Made by a program: the position numbers and the translations under genes
Assembly (NCBI GenBank): GCA_017472965.1
Contig: JAFUNR010000009.1
Coordinates: 1-64,000, forward strand
DNA from: Oscillospiraceae bacterium
GTDB lineage: Bacteria > Bacillota > Clostridia > Oscillospirales > Ruminococcaceae
Direction of reading: 5' to 3'
Length of the DNA stretch: 64,000 bases
Notes under the pieces: model-generated
What the model was told of the DNA's origin: nothing
What the model saw: only the letters and a program-made list of their open reading frames with translations
The model's database searches: none
Shown: positions 50,830-59,258 of the stretch, in pieces
Numbering within the stretch: position 1 is the stretch's first letter
Layout of the letters: each line of letters opens with the position of its first letter

Positions 50830-51600
50830 TCACGGTTTTCTCAATGTTTCCAGCCTGGGCAGTACCTTCAAACCGCAGCGATCCGCCAACGCAAGAGCCT
50901 CCTGTTCCACATCCGGCCGGTTCAGTGCAACCGGCTCATGGGCATCGCAGCCAAGGATGACATCGCAGCCGCATTCCCCCGCCAGCTGCCAGAAACGCTC
51001 GCAAGGATAAAACCGGTGCTCATACATTCCCAGCAGATTGATCTCCAGCGGGATCCCCATCGCTTTGGTTTCTTTACATAAGCGGCGCATCTGGCGGTCA
51101 TATGCAGCCGTCTCGCCCTGCCAGGCGGGCAGATCCGGATGCGCGAGATAGGTATATGCACCGGTGGCCAGGCCCTCGCACACCTGATCTACATACTGTG
51201 CCAGCCGCGCTTCATCATCGGTGGCACTGCCGCTGTAAATACGCTCGATTTCATTTTGCAGAAAATGCTGCCCCATAATAAGATAATCGCAGTCAAAAGA
51301 GCGCACAAATTCCCGCATCTCTCCAAAGAAGCGCGGATAATACTCCGCCTCAAAACCAATACGGATCGCGATCCGGTCCGCATATTCCTCTTTCAGCGCC
51401 CGCAATGTTTCAAAATAGCCTGCGGTTTGTTCCAGTGTCATGCGGAAGTTGGATTCGTATCCGGGCTCAAAAGGATAGGGCGAATGGTCGGAAAACCCCA
51501 GCTCGCGGATCCCCGCTTTGATCGCATTTTCAATATACTCCCGTTCTTCGCCAGCCGCATGGCGGCAGCGCCATGTGTGGGTATGGTAATTTGCCTGCAT
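50830..51600 (-). CDS. HisK/HisJ-type PHP histidinol-phosphatase family protein
   Basis: 256-residue PHP phosphatase. Metal motifs are ANYHTHTWRCRHA at the N terminus, GFSDHSPYP, GFEAEYYP, YLIMGQHFL, YLAHPDLP and LGCDAHEP, matching the histidinol-phosphate phosphatase branch. In histidine biosynthesis it would convert histidinol phosphate to histidinol, but no other his gene is nearby, so a different phosphoester is possible. ATG 51600 with GGAG. Its 3' end converges with the Spo0A-like gene, leaving 4 bp between. Confidence 0.82.
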   Translation of the reverse strand: MQANYHTHTWRCRHAAGEEREYIENAIKAGIRELGFSDHSPYPFEPGYESNFRMTLEQTAGYFETLRALKEEYADRIAIRIGFEAEYYPRFFGEMREFVRSFDCDYLIMGQHFLQNEIERIYSGSATDDEARLAQYVDQVCEGLATGAYTYLAHPDLPAWQGETAAYDRQMRRLCKETKAMGIPLEINLLGMYEHRFYPCERFWQLAGECGCDVILGCDAHEPVALNRPDVEQEALALADRCGLKVLPRLETLRKP

Positions 51601-51640
51601 ATTCTGTCTCCATCAGCTATGGTCAATTCAATCGCATCAG

Positions 51641-51674
51641 AAAAGGTCGCCCGTCTTTCCGACAGGCGACCTCA
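51641..51674 (-). terminator. Terminator after the TrpXYZ-type ABC genes
   Basis: Stem 51644-51655 / 51661-51672 (one mismatch) with the loop TTTCC region; TTTT follows on the minus strand. It lies 3 bp after the ATPase stop, upstream of the HisK-like gene start. Confidence 0.7.
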
Positions 51675-51677
51675 TTT

Positions 51678-52472
51678 TTACGAAAGAAGCATACGGTCAT
51701 TGGCAAAATTGCCGTTGCTCGCCTGTGCAAATTTCTCCAACAGATCGGAGACCTCCAGTTTTTTCTTTTCCTCGCCGGAGACCTCATAAATGATATGGCC
51801 TTCATGCATCATGATCAGACGGTTGCCAAGACGGATGGCATCCTTCATATTGTGGGTGATCATGATGGTGGTCAGATTATCCTTTTCCACCAGCTCCTGC
51901 GTCAGGGAAAGCACCTTGTCCGCCGTTTTGGGATCCAGCGCAGCGGTATGCTCGTCCAGCAGCAGCAGTCTGGGTTTCTGCAGCGTGGCCATCAACAAGG
52001 TGACCGCCTGACGCTGGCCACCGGAAAGCAGGCCGACCTTGCTGGTCATACGCGTCTCAAGGCCCAGATCCAGACGAGCCAGACGCTCACGGTACTCGGC
52101 ACGCTCCGCTTTTGTGATGCTGGAGCGCAGCGTGCGGCCCTTGCCGCGGCGCAGCGCCAATGCAAGATTTTCTTCGATCTGCATGGTTGCGGCAGTACCC
52201 ATCATAGGATCCTGAAATACGCGGCCGATGTATTTCGCACGCTTATATTCCGGCAGATGGGTAACATCGATGCCATCAATGACAATGGCGCCGCTGTCCA
52301 CATCATAAGCACCGGCCACCGCGTTGAGCATAGTGCTCTTACCGGCGCCATTGCCACCGATAACGGTAACGAAATCACCGTCATTCAGGGTCAGATTCAG
52401 GCCGGACAGCGCCACTTTTTCATTGACGGTACCGGCATTGAAGGTCTTGTACACATTTTTGATTTCAAGCAT
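51678..52472 (-). CDS. ABC transporter ATP-binding protein (TrpZ-like)
   Basis: 264-residue ATPase. Walker A is GGNGAGKSTMLNAV, the Q-loop region GRVFQDPMMG, the signature LLSGGQRQAV and Walker B PRLLLLDEHTAALDPKT; the H-loop is MITHNM. The DEHTAALDP and FQDPMMGT forms are typical of the ATPases paired with ABC_sub_bind binding proteins (TrpXYZ systems). Its start lies within the permease 3' end (8-bp overlap) behind AGGAGG. Last gene of a three-gene import system. Confidence 0.88.
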   Translation of the reverse strand: MLEIKNVYKTFNAGTVNEKVALSGLNLTLNDGDFVTVIGGNGAGKSTMLNAVAGAYDVDSGAIVIDGIDVTHLPEYKRAKYIGRVFQDPMMGTAATMQIEENLALALRRGKGRTLRSSITKAERAEYRERLARLDLGLETRMTSKVGLLSGGQRQAVTLLMATLQKPRLLLLDEHTAALDPKTADKVLSLTQELVEKDNLTTIMITHNMKDAIRLGNRLIMMHEGHIIYEVSGEEKKKLEVSDLLEKFAQASNGNFANDRMLLS

Positions 52473-53418
52473 CGCCGCCCACCTCCTTTGCAGTCTTCAC
52501 TTTCTTTTTGCTGTGGAAGTACTTGTTTTTCCAGTACGGGACAGTCAGGAACAGCGCCACGATCAGCGCAGAGATCAGCTTAAGATAGTTGGTATCGATC
52601 TTCAACAGGCTGACCACTGCCTGAATGACCACATAATACAAAATGGCGCCGAAGGAGACCGCCATCAACCGCAGGCCGAAATTGACGAACAGCTTGCCGA
52701 AAACGACCTCACCGATGATGATGGAGGCCAGACCGATGACGATGGCACCGCGGCCCATGTTGATATCCGCAAAGCTCTGATACTGCGCCAGCAGGGAGCC
52801 TGACAGTGCTACCAGACCGTTGGAGATCATCAGACCGAGAACCTTGTTGCGGTCGGTGTTGATGCCCTGTGCGCGGGCCATATTGCCGTTGGCACCGGTA
52901 GCACGGATGGATGCACCCAGCTCAGTGCCGAAGAACCAGTACAGCACTACGATCAGCGCAGCGGTGAACACCCCCACCGCAAAGATGGGATGCTGCCAGA
53001 ACGGACGGGTACCCTTGCCCACATCCTGCAGATAACGCAGGGAAACGAGCAGCTTATGATTGTTGACATTCAGGCCCTGATTGGCTTTCATACCCATGAT
53101 GGCCAGATTGATACTCCACAAGCCAAGCTGCGTAAGAATGCCGGACAGGATCGCCGGGATACCGCAGAGAGTATGAAAAATACCGGTGACAAAGCCGGCC
53201 AGCACACCGGCGCAGAAGCCGCACAGCATAGCGATCCAGACATTGTAGCCGGCGGTCAGCATCATGACGCAAACCGCGCCGCCGGTGCAGAAAGATCCGT
53301 CAACCGTCAGATCGGAGATCTCCAGCAGCTTAAATGTGATATACAGGCCGATGGCCATAATGCCCCACACAAGACCTTGGGAAACGGCACCCGGCAGGGC
53401 ATTGATAAAGTTGATCAT
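52465..53418 (-). CDS. ABC transporter permease (TrpY-like)
   Basis: 317-residue inner-membrane permease with 8-9 hydrophobic segments, of the BPD_transp_2 (LivH/M-like) fold. The family-specific motif near the N terminus is LLEISDLTVDGSF, and the coupling region is GASIRATGANGNMARAQGI, for contact with the ATPase. This matches permeases of TrpXYZ-type systems. ATG 53418 with GAGGAG. It lies between its binding protein (upstream) and ATPase (downstream). Confidence 0.85.
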   Translation of the reverse strand: MINFINALPGAVSQGLVWGIMAIGLYITFKLLEISDLTVDGSFCTGGAVCVMMLTAGYNVWIAMLCGFCAGVLAGFVTGIFHTLCGIPAILSGILTQLGLWSINLAIMGMKANQGLNVNNHKLLVSLRYLQDVGKGTRPFWQHPIFAVGVFTAALIVVLYWFFGTELGASIRATGANGNMARAQGINTDRNKVLGLMISNGLVALSGSLLAQYQSFADINMGRGAIVIGLASIIIGEVVFGKLFVNFGLRLMAVSFGAILYYVVIQAVVSLLKIDTNYLKLISALIVALFLTVPYWKNKYFHSKKKVKTAKEVGGDA

Positions 53419-53553
53419 ATCCTAAACTCCTCGTAAATATGGTGATCCGCCCCATACGCTTGTGATCATATGGAAAACAGATTCTGGAACACAGTACACC
53501 CGGCAGATTTTCCACACCGAAAACAGTGTGCGCTCCTGCAGCGGATAACCGTT

Positions 53554-53595
53554 CAAAAGGACGAGAAGGACTCTTTGCGCCCTCCTCGTCCTTTC
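53554..53595 (-). terminator. Intercistronic hairpin after the binding-protein gene
   Basis: 9-bp stem (AAGGACGAG / CTCGTCCTT, 53558-53566 and 53586-53594) with TTTT on the minus strand, in the 209-bp gap between binding protein and permease. Probably partly terminates or stabilises mRNA, giving more binding protein than membrane parts. Confidence 0.6.
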
Positions 53596-53627
53596 AAGGA
53601 CCTTTCTTATGGCGGTTTCAGCCGTTA

Positions 53628-54581
53628 TCAGCCGATGGCGGTATAGCCGTCCGGAACAGCGATGCCCAGTTCGGTACAGATGGTTTCGTTGTACTTCTTG
53701 GTGAAGTTTGCGGCATACTGAACAGCCATGGTGGAGATATCGGCCTCGCCGGACAGGATCTTGGCGGCCATCTTGCCGGTGGTAACGCCCAGATCGTAGT
53801 AGCTGATGGACAGGGTGGCCACGCCGCAGCCGGCGCAGATGCCCTCCTCACCGGCGAACACAGGTACGCCGGCGGGGCGGCAGATACCATCCACGATACC
53901 GGTGTTGGAAGCCACGGTATTATCGGTGGGCACATAGATCACATCACTGTTGTCAACAGCTGTCTGCGTCACAGCGGCAACATCGTTGGAATCGGTGAAG
54001 GGGTACTGGGTGCAGGTATAGCCCAGACCTTCCAGATAACCCTGAACGGTATCGACCTGATACTGGGAGTTGGCCTCGGCGGAGCAATACAGCAGGCCGA
54101 CGGTCTTGGCATCGGGGCACCATTCCTTGATCATGGCAGCCTGCTCATCCAGCGGGGCCAGATCGGAAGTACCGGAGATGTTGCCGCCCACAGTGTCGAT
54201 GAAGTTCTCGATCTGCAGCGCAACACCGTACTCGGTGACCGAGGTACCCAGAATGGGGATATCGGCGGTAGCGGCCTGTGCAGCCTGCAGTGCGGGCGTT
54301 GCATTGGCAAGGATCAGATCCACGCCGGAGGCAACAAAACCGTTGGCAATGGTGGAGCAGGTGTTGGAATCACCGGCGGCATTCTGCAGGTCGAAGACGA
54401 CATTCTCCTCACCCAGAGCCTCGGTCACGGCATCCATAAAACCCTGAGTGGCAGCATCCAGAGCGTCATGGGTGACCAGCTGGCAGATGCCGATGGTGTA
54501 GCCGTCGGAACTGCCGGTACCACAGGCGACCAGAGACAGCGCCAAAACCAGTGTGCAGATCAGTGCGATAACCTTTTTCAT
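53628..54581 (-). CDS. ABC transporter substrate-binding lipoprotein (TrpX-like)
   Basis: 317-residue lipoprotein. The signal peptide ends in the lipobox LVAC (cleavage before Cys20). The mature protein fits the ABC_sub_bind family (YTIGICQLVTHDALDAATQGFMDAV, LANATPALQAAQAATADIPILGTSV, VGLLYCSAEANSQYQVD). In characterised relatives the ligand is tryptophan, tyrosine or another aromatic compound; here it is unassigned because no T-box or trp gene accompanies it. ATG 54581 with AGGAGGG. First gene of the unit. Confidence 0.85.
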   Translation of the reverse strand: MKKVIALICTLVLALSLVACGTGSSDGYTIGICQLVTHDALDAATQGFMDAVTEALGEENVVFDLQNAAGDSNTCSTIANGFVASGVDLILANATPALQAAQAATADIPILGTSVTEYGVALQIENFIDTVGGNISGTSDLAPLDEQAAMIKEWCPDAKTVGLLYCSAEANSQYQVDTVQGYLEGLGYTCTQYPFTDSNDVAAVTQTAVDNSDVIYVPTDNTVASNTGIVDGICRPAGVPVFAGEEGICAGCGVATLSISYYDLGVTTGKMAAKILSGEADISTMAVQYAANFTKKYNETICTELGIAVPDGYTAIG

Positions 54582-54632
54582 ACTTTCTTTCCCTCCTGTA
54601 ACCGCTCCCTCCGGGGAGCTTGAATGTATCCT

Positions 54633-54660
54633 ATTTTACACCATTTTTTAAGTTTGTCAA
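54633..54660 (-). promoter_or_regulatory. Promoter of the TrpXYZ-type operon
   Basis: Minus strand TTGACA (54660-54655, perfect) and TAAAAT (54638-54633), 16-bp spacer. The 5' UTR of about 45 nt holds a short hairpin (GCTCCC/GGGAGC, about 54604-54619) just before the ribosome binding site. Confidence 0.75.
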
Positions 54661-54863
54661 TACAAAAAATCGATTCTTGTAGTTTTTTCACCTAAAAATA
54701 TAAACTAAATTTCATTTTCCTTAATTTTATAAACTTGTGTGCGCGAATGGCGCACAGTTTGTCCGCGGTGAAAAAATTTCTTTTAAAAAGGTCTTTCTTT
54801 ATTCACAATTCTGGCCTATAATAAATACAGATACTACTAATGATCAATGTTAAGAGGGTTTGT
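54661..54863. other. AT-rich spacer with plsY -10 element
   Basis: Divergent regulatory region. A TATAAT at 54817-54822 is the likely -10 for plsY; its -35 is weak. No gene is seen in the rest. Confidence 0.45.
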
Positions 54864-55478
54864 ATGCTAAAGTATATTTTAATTGTTGCAGCCGGGTATC
54901 TGCTGGGTTCCATCAGTTCCGCCGTGCTGCTTTCAAAGAATCTATATAAGACAGATGTACGCACGCACGGCAGCGGAAACGCCGGTGCTACCAATGCTGC
55001 CCGCGTGTTTGGTATGGGTATGGGGCTTGCCACGCTGGGCTGCGATGCACTGAAAACCGTCGCAGCCATGCTGCTGGGGCAGTGGCTGTGCGGCGAGATC
55101 GGCTTTGCACTTGCAGGCGCCGCCTGTGTGATCGGGCACTGCTGGCCAGTTTTCTTCCATTTCCGCGGCGGAAAAGGGGTCTCTGTGGGTGCCGTGATCG
55201 CCCTGCTTATCGACTGGCGGGTATTCGTCGGATTGTTCATCGTTTTCTTTGCGGTGTTCGCGCTTTCCCGCACGGTATCACTGTGCTCTGTTTCCGTGGC
55301 GATCCTGCTGCCTGTGCTGTGTCTTGTTTTCAATGCCATCTGGCACGACATCAGCCTGCCCCGCTGCCTGCTGGCGGTCTTTACCGGCGTACTGGTGTTC
55401 TGGCAGCATCGCAGCAATCTGAAACGGCTTATCCGCGGCGAGGAAGCCCGTTTCACCCCCGGCAGGCACAAAAAATAA
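54864..55478 (+). CDS. plsY: Glycerol-3-phosphate acyltransferase PlsY
   Basis: 204-residue membrane enzyme that transfers acyl groups from acyl-phosphate to glycerol-3-phosphate, the first step of phospholipid synthesis in Gram-positives. It has five membrane segments. The three conserved motifs are GSISSAVLLSK / HGSGNAGATNAAR, HCWPVFFHFRGGKGVSVG and the C-terminal WQHRSNLKRLIRGEE. ATG 54864 follows GAGGG; the longer frame starts in the promoter. Monocistronic. Confidence 0.95.
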   Translation: MLKYILIVAAGYLLGSISSAVLLSKNLYKTDVRTHGSGNAGATNAARVFGMGMGLATLGCDALKTVAAMLLGQWLCGEIGFALAGAACVIGHCWPVFFHFRGGKGVSVGAVIALLIDWRVFVGLFIVFFAVFALSRTVSLCSVSVAILLPVLCLVFNAIWHDISLPRCLLAVFTGVLVFWQHRSNLKRLIRGEEARFTPGRHKK

Positions 55479-55499
55479 AGAACGGCTTCATAAAAGTAA

Positions 55500-55539
55500 C
55501 CGGAGTTTCCGCATACTGCGGAAAACTCCGGTCTTTTTG
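55500..55539. terminator. Terminator between plsY and livF
   Basis: 14-bp stem (55501-55514 / 55518-55532, one bulge) followed by TCTTTTT on the plus strand. It serves plsY and perhaps the convergent liv operon. Confidence 0.8.
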
Positions 55540-55545
55540 ATGCAA

Positions 55546-56256
55546 TCAGCCGCCCAGATAAGCTTTTTTCACCTGCTCACTGCTCATCAGCTCGGCACCG
55601 GTACCTGCCAGCGTGATGCGGCCGGTTTCCAGCACATAAGCACGATCGGCAAGCGCCAGAGCTTTGCTGGCGTTCTGTTCCACCAGCAGCACGGTGGTGC
55701 CGGCGGCGTGCAGCTCCCGCACAATATCAAAAATCTGATCCACCAGAATGGGGGCAAGACCCATGGAGGGCTCGTCAAGCATGACGATCCTGGGATGGGA
55801 CATCATGGCGCGGCCCATGGCAAGCATCTGCTGCTCACCGCCGGACAGCGTACCTGCGATCTGTTTGCGGCGCTCCTTCAAGCGGGGAAAGTGCTTGTAA
55901 ACATTCTCCAGATCCTCATCGGATATCTTCTTCTGGATGTATGCACCCATCTCCAGATTTTCCTGCACGGTCATCTGCAGAAAGACCCGGCGACCTTCCG
56001 GCACATGAGCAAGACCCTTGGGCAGAAGACGATAGGACTCGGTATGTGTGATATCCTCGCCCATAAAATGGATGCTGCCCGACTTCGGATGCATCATGCC
56101 GGAAACAGTTTTCAGCGTGGTGGATTTGCCGGCGCCGTTGGCGCCGATGAGCGCGACGATCTCACCGGTGTTGACCTCAAAGGAAACATCCTTCAGGGCA
56201 TGGATCTTACCGTAATAGACATTGATGCCCTCTACCTTCAGCATAGTTTCAGCCAT
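55546..56256 (-). CDS. livF: Branched-chain amino-acid ABC transporter ATPase LivF
   Basis: 236-residue ATPase. Walker A is GANGAGKSTTLKTV, signature LSGGEQQMLAMGRA and Walker B IVMLDEPSMGLAPI. The form MGLAPI after Walker B is the LivF hallmark. With LivG it energises uptake of Leu, Ile and Val. ATG 56256 with GGGAGG, 4 bp after the livG stop. Last gene of the livKHMGF operon. Confidence 0.95.
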   Translation of the reverse strand: MAETMLKVEGINVYYGKIHALKDVSFEVNTGEIVALIGANGAGKSTTLKTVSGMMHPKSGSIHFMGEDITHTESYRLLPKGLAHVPEGRRVFLQMTVQENLEMGAYIQKKISDEDLENVYKHFPRLKERRKQIAGTLSGGEQQMLAMGRAMMSHPRIVMLDEPSMGLAPILVDQIFDIVRELHAAGTTVLLVEQNASKALALADRAYVLETGRITLAGTGAELMSSEQVKKAYLGG

Positions 56257-56260
56257 TGGA

Positions 56261-57109
56261 TCAACCTCCCTGTTTGCCCAGATAAGCCTCGATAACCACC
56301 GGATTGGATTTGATATCCTCCGGCGAGCCCTTTGCGATGATGCGGCCGTAGTTCAGCACACAGATGCCCTCGCAGATGCCCATGACAAGGCTCATATCAT
56401 GCTCAATGAGCATGATTGCGATATGGAAAGTATCGCGGATACGGCGGATATTTTCCATCAGCTCGTGGGTTTCCGAGGGATTCATGCCTGCGGCGGGCTC
56501 GTCCAGCAGCAGCAGCCGCGGCTGGGAAGCCAGAGCGCGCACGATCTCCAGACGACGCTGTGCACCATAGGGCAGACTGCCGGCGGGCGCCTTGGCCAGA
56601 TCGGCCAGATGGAAGAAATCCAGCAGCTCCATCGCGCTGTCAGCCGCTGCCTTCTCCGCTTTTCCGTAACCGAATCCATGGAATGCGGCAGCCAGCAGAT
56701 TTTCGTTGATATGGTTGTGCATACCCACCTTGACATTATCCAGCACCGACATATTGGAGAACAGACGGATATTCTGGAAGGTACGGGCAATGCCCATTTT
56801 ACTCACCTGATGGGTGGATTTGCCTGCGGTGGAATAGCCGTTGAGCATGATGTTGCCGCGGGTGGGCTGATATACATTGGTCAGCAGATTGAAAACTGTG
56901 GTCTTGCCGGCACCGTTGGGGCCGATCAGACCGGCGATCTCGGTGGCGCCGACGGTGACAGAGAAATCGTCCACCGCAGTCAGACCGCCGAAATCGATAC
57001 CAAGATGGCGGGCCTCCAGCACAGGCATGGCGTGCAGATCACGCTCCGGCACCAGTGCTCCGCTGGGATACGGCACCAGACGGGAGGATGCTTTATCATA
57101 CTGATTCAT
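56261..57109 (-). CDS. livG: Branched-chain amino-acid ABC transporter ATPase LivG
   Basis: 282-residue ATPase. Walker A is GPNGAGKTTVFNLL and Walker B LLLLDEPAAGMNPSET; GMNPSET is the LivG signature. It is slightly longer than LivF, with an extra N-terminal 25 residues. The signature sequence is SLPYGAQRRLEIVRAL. Its ATG overlaps the livM stop (TAATG). Confidence 0.95.
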   Translation of the reverse strand: MNQYDKASSRLVPYPSGALVPERDLHAMPVLEARHLGIDFGGLTAVDDFSVTVGATEIAGLIGPNGAGKTTVFNLLTNVYQPTRGNIMLNGYSTAGKSTHQVSKMGIARTFQNIRLFSNMSVLDNVKVGMHNHINENLLAAAFHGFGYGKAEKAAADSAMELLDFFHLADLAKAPAGSLPYGAQRRLEIVRALASQPRLLLLDEPAAGMNPSETHELMENIRRIRDTFHIAIMLIEHDMSLVMGICEGICVLNYGRIIAKGSPEDIKSNPVVIEAYLGKQGG

Positions 57110-58173
57110 TATTTTTCACCTCCCGCAGTTACTTCGACGGTCTCTTCCACCGGGGTCTTTTTCTTTTTCAGCACAGCAATGATATTTTTGACAGTCAGAC
57201 GGCCGCGCAGTTCATTGAAGCGCGGAGAAGCATTGAGCAGCATGATGGCGATCAGCACAATGGAGTACACCAGCATACGGTAATCGGAGAACTCGCGCAG
57301 CATCTCGGGCAGTGCACGCAGCACGATAGCGGCGATAATGGAGCCGCGCACCGAGCCCATGCCGCCCAGCACAACGATGACCAGGATCTCGATGGACATA
57401 TTGTAGTCAAAGGTGGTGGCCTTGATGTTGGCAAAGTTATGTCCGTACAGCGCACCTGCCGCACCGGCAAAGAAAGCTGCGATCATAAACACGACCAGCT
57501 TGAAATAGGTGACATTGACACCGCAGCTTTCGGCTGCGATGCGGTTATCGCGCACAGCCATGATGGCGCGGCCGTAACGGGATTTCTTCAGGTTCATCAT
57601 CAGCAGCATGGTCAGAAATACCAGCACGATGGCATAGGGCAGCAGGGTTTTGGTGTTGGAGTAAATCGGGCCGGTCGAAAGACCAAGTGCACCGCCGAAG
57701 ATCTTCAGATTGGTGATGATGCTCTTGATGATCTCGCCGCAGGCAAGGGTCACGATGGCCAGATAGTCGCCTTTCAGGCGCAGTGCAGGCAAGCCCACAA
57801 CAAAGCCCACTGCAGCGGCCATGATGCCGCCGAACAGCATGGCAAGCGGAAGCCGTACCCAGAACGGCATGCCGGGAATCGCATTATGAAGCGTAAGCGC
57901 CAGCTGGCAGCCGGTGAACAGGCCGACCGACATAAAGCTGGCATGACCCAGCGAAAGCTCGCCCAGCAGACCGACCACCAGATTCAGCGAAACAGCCAGA
58001 ACGATATAGCAGGAAACGGAGATCAGCATATTGGAAAGCTGACGGCTGGCGCTTCCGGAGTAAACGAGATAGGCGATCACCGCGTACAGCACGGCGACCA
58101 TAGCAACGGTGAGCGGGTTCTTTTTTGTAGTCAGACGCTTGAGCGCCGTCTTGAATGTATTTTTCTTTTCCAT
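57109..58173 (-). CDS. livM: Branched-chain amino-acid ABC transporter permease LivM
   Basis: 354-residue permease with about nine hydrophobic segments. LivM-type motifs are NLVVGLLGELSLGHASFMSVG in the first half and RYGRAIMAVRDNRIAAESCGVN (contact loop for the ATPase) in the second, then VVLGGMGSVRGSIIAA. It lies 4 bp after livH. The C-terminal tail is lysine-rich and cytoplasmic. Confidence 0.94.
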   Translation of the reverse strand: MEKKNTFKTALKRLTTKKNPLTVAMVAVLYAVIAYLVYSGSASRQLSNMLISVSCYIVLAVSLNLVVGLLGELSLGHASFMSVGLFTGCQLALTLHNAIPGMPFWVRLPLAMLFGGIMAAAVGFVVGLPALRLKGDYLAIVTLACGEIIKSIITNLKIFGGALGLSTGPIYSNTKTLLPYAIVLVFLTMLLMMNLKKSRYGRAIMAVRDNRIAAESCGVNVTYFKLVVFMIAAFFAGAAGALYGHNFANIKATTFDYNMSIEILVIVVLGGMGSVRGSIIAAIVLRALPEMLREFSDYRMLVYSIVLIAIMLLNASPRFNELRGRLTVKNIIAVLKKKKTPVEETVEVTAGGEK

Positions 58174-58177
58174 ATGC

Positions 58178-59056
58178 TCACACCTTCTCGCTGATCTTTT
58201 TGCCCAGCAGACCGGTGGGCTTCACAATAAGCACCACGACCAGCACGCCGAACACGATGGCATCCGACCACAGGGTGGAAATGTATGCCTTGGCAAACTG
58301 TTCGATGACACCCAGCAGGATACCGCCCAGCATTGCGCCCGGAATAGATCCGATACCGCCGAATACAGCCGCGGTAAAGGCCTTGATGCCGGGCATGGCG
58401 CCGGTGGTGGGACGGATGTACACATACGCCGAGCCGTAGAAAATACTGGCGATGGCAGCAAGAGCGCTGCCGATGGCAAAGGTGATGGTGATGGTCTTGT
58501 TGACGCTGATGCCCATCAGCTCCGCAGCGCCCTTATCCTCGGAAACGGCACGCATAGCCTTGCCCATCTTGGTCTTGTTGATGAACAGGGTCAGCCCCAG
58601 CATGATGATACAGGTGACGGCCAGCGTACCCCAGGTGATGCCGTCGATCTGCACACCACCGATGACCAGCGCAGGCAGCTTCATGATAACGGGAGAAGCC
58701 ATCTGCTCACTGCCGAAGATCAGCAGCGCAATATTCTGCAGGAAATAGCTGACGCCGATGGCGGTGATCAGTACCGTCAGCGGCGGAGACTGGCGCAGCG
58801 GCTTGTAGGCAAGAAACTCCACAGTGACGCCCAGTACAGTACAGACAAGGACCGCCGCCAGCACAGCCACAAGGCCGGGCAGCTTCATCTGAAATACCGC
58901 TACAATGGCGGCGTACGCACCCACCATGATGATATCGCCATGGGCGAAGTTCAGCATCTTGGCAATTCCGTAAACCATGGTGTAACCCAGAGCGATGAGC
59001 GCATAAATGCTGCCCAGACTCAGGCCGCTTATCAGCGTTTGTAAAAAGTGAATCAT
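58178..59056 (-). CDS. livH: Branched-chain amino-acid ABC transporter permease LivH
   Basis: 292-residue permease with eight hydrophobic segments. LivH-type motifs are SGLSLGSIYALIALGYTMVYG at the start, MLNFAHGDIIMVGAY, the loop TKMGKAMRAVSEDKGAAELMG and AAVFGGIGSIPGAMLGG. ATG 59056 is preceded by AAAGGA; the longer in-frame extension crosses the hairpin at 59125-59177. It is separated from livK by that hairpin. Confidence 0.94.
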   Translation of the reverse strand: MIHFLQTLISGLSLGSIYALIALGYTMVYGIAKMLNFAHGDIIMVGAYAAIVAVFQMKLPGLVAVLAAVLVCTVLGVTVEFLAYKPLRQSPPLTVLITAIGVSYFLQNIALLIFGSEQMASPVIMKLPALVIGGVQIDGITWGTLAVTCIIMLGLTLFINKTKMGKAMRAVSEDKGAAELMGISVNKTITITFAIGSALAAIASIFYGSAYVYIRPTTGAMPGIKAFTAAVFGGIGSIPGAMLGGILLGVIEQFAKAYISTLWSDAIVFGVLVVVLIVKPTGLLGKKISEKV

Positions 59057-59124
59057 AACAAAAGTCCTTTTCTCTGCTGCGCCGGGCGGCGCATAAGTAA
59101 TTGAAAAAACAACCGGGTACAAAA

Positions 59125-59177
59125 CAAAGATTCCTTCCGGGCGGCAGGATCCGCCCGGAAGGATGGCCGATCTTTGG
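59125..59177 (-). terminator. Strong intercistronic hairpin between livK and livH
   Basis: Core of 13 perfect GC-rich pairs (59132-59144 / 59151-59163) extended by an outer CAAAGAT/ATCTTTG pairing, followed by TTTTG on the minus strand. It likely gives partial termination or protects livK mRNA, so the binding protein is made in excess. Confidence 0.7.
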
Positions 59178-59258
59178 GACCATCTGTTATTATAGCAGAT
59201 GATGCATGGAATGGAAAGCTTATTTTACACGATTGCCGAAAAAACCGGAAAAAGGTTA

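Noticed and set aside
54582-54660. T-box or other riboswitch for the TrpXYZ-type operon
   Set aside because: The 5' UTR is about 45 nt with only a small hairpin; no T-box core sequence.
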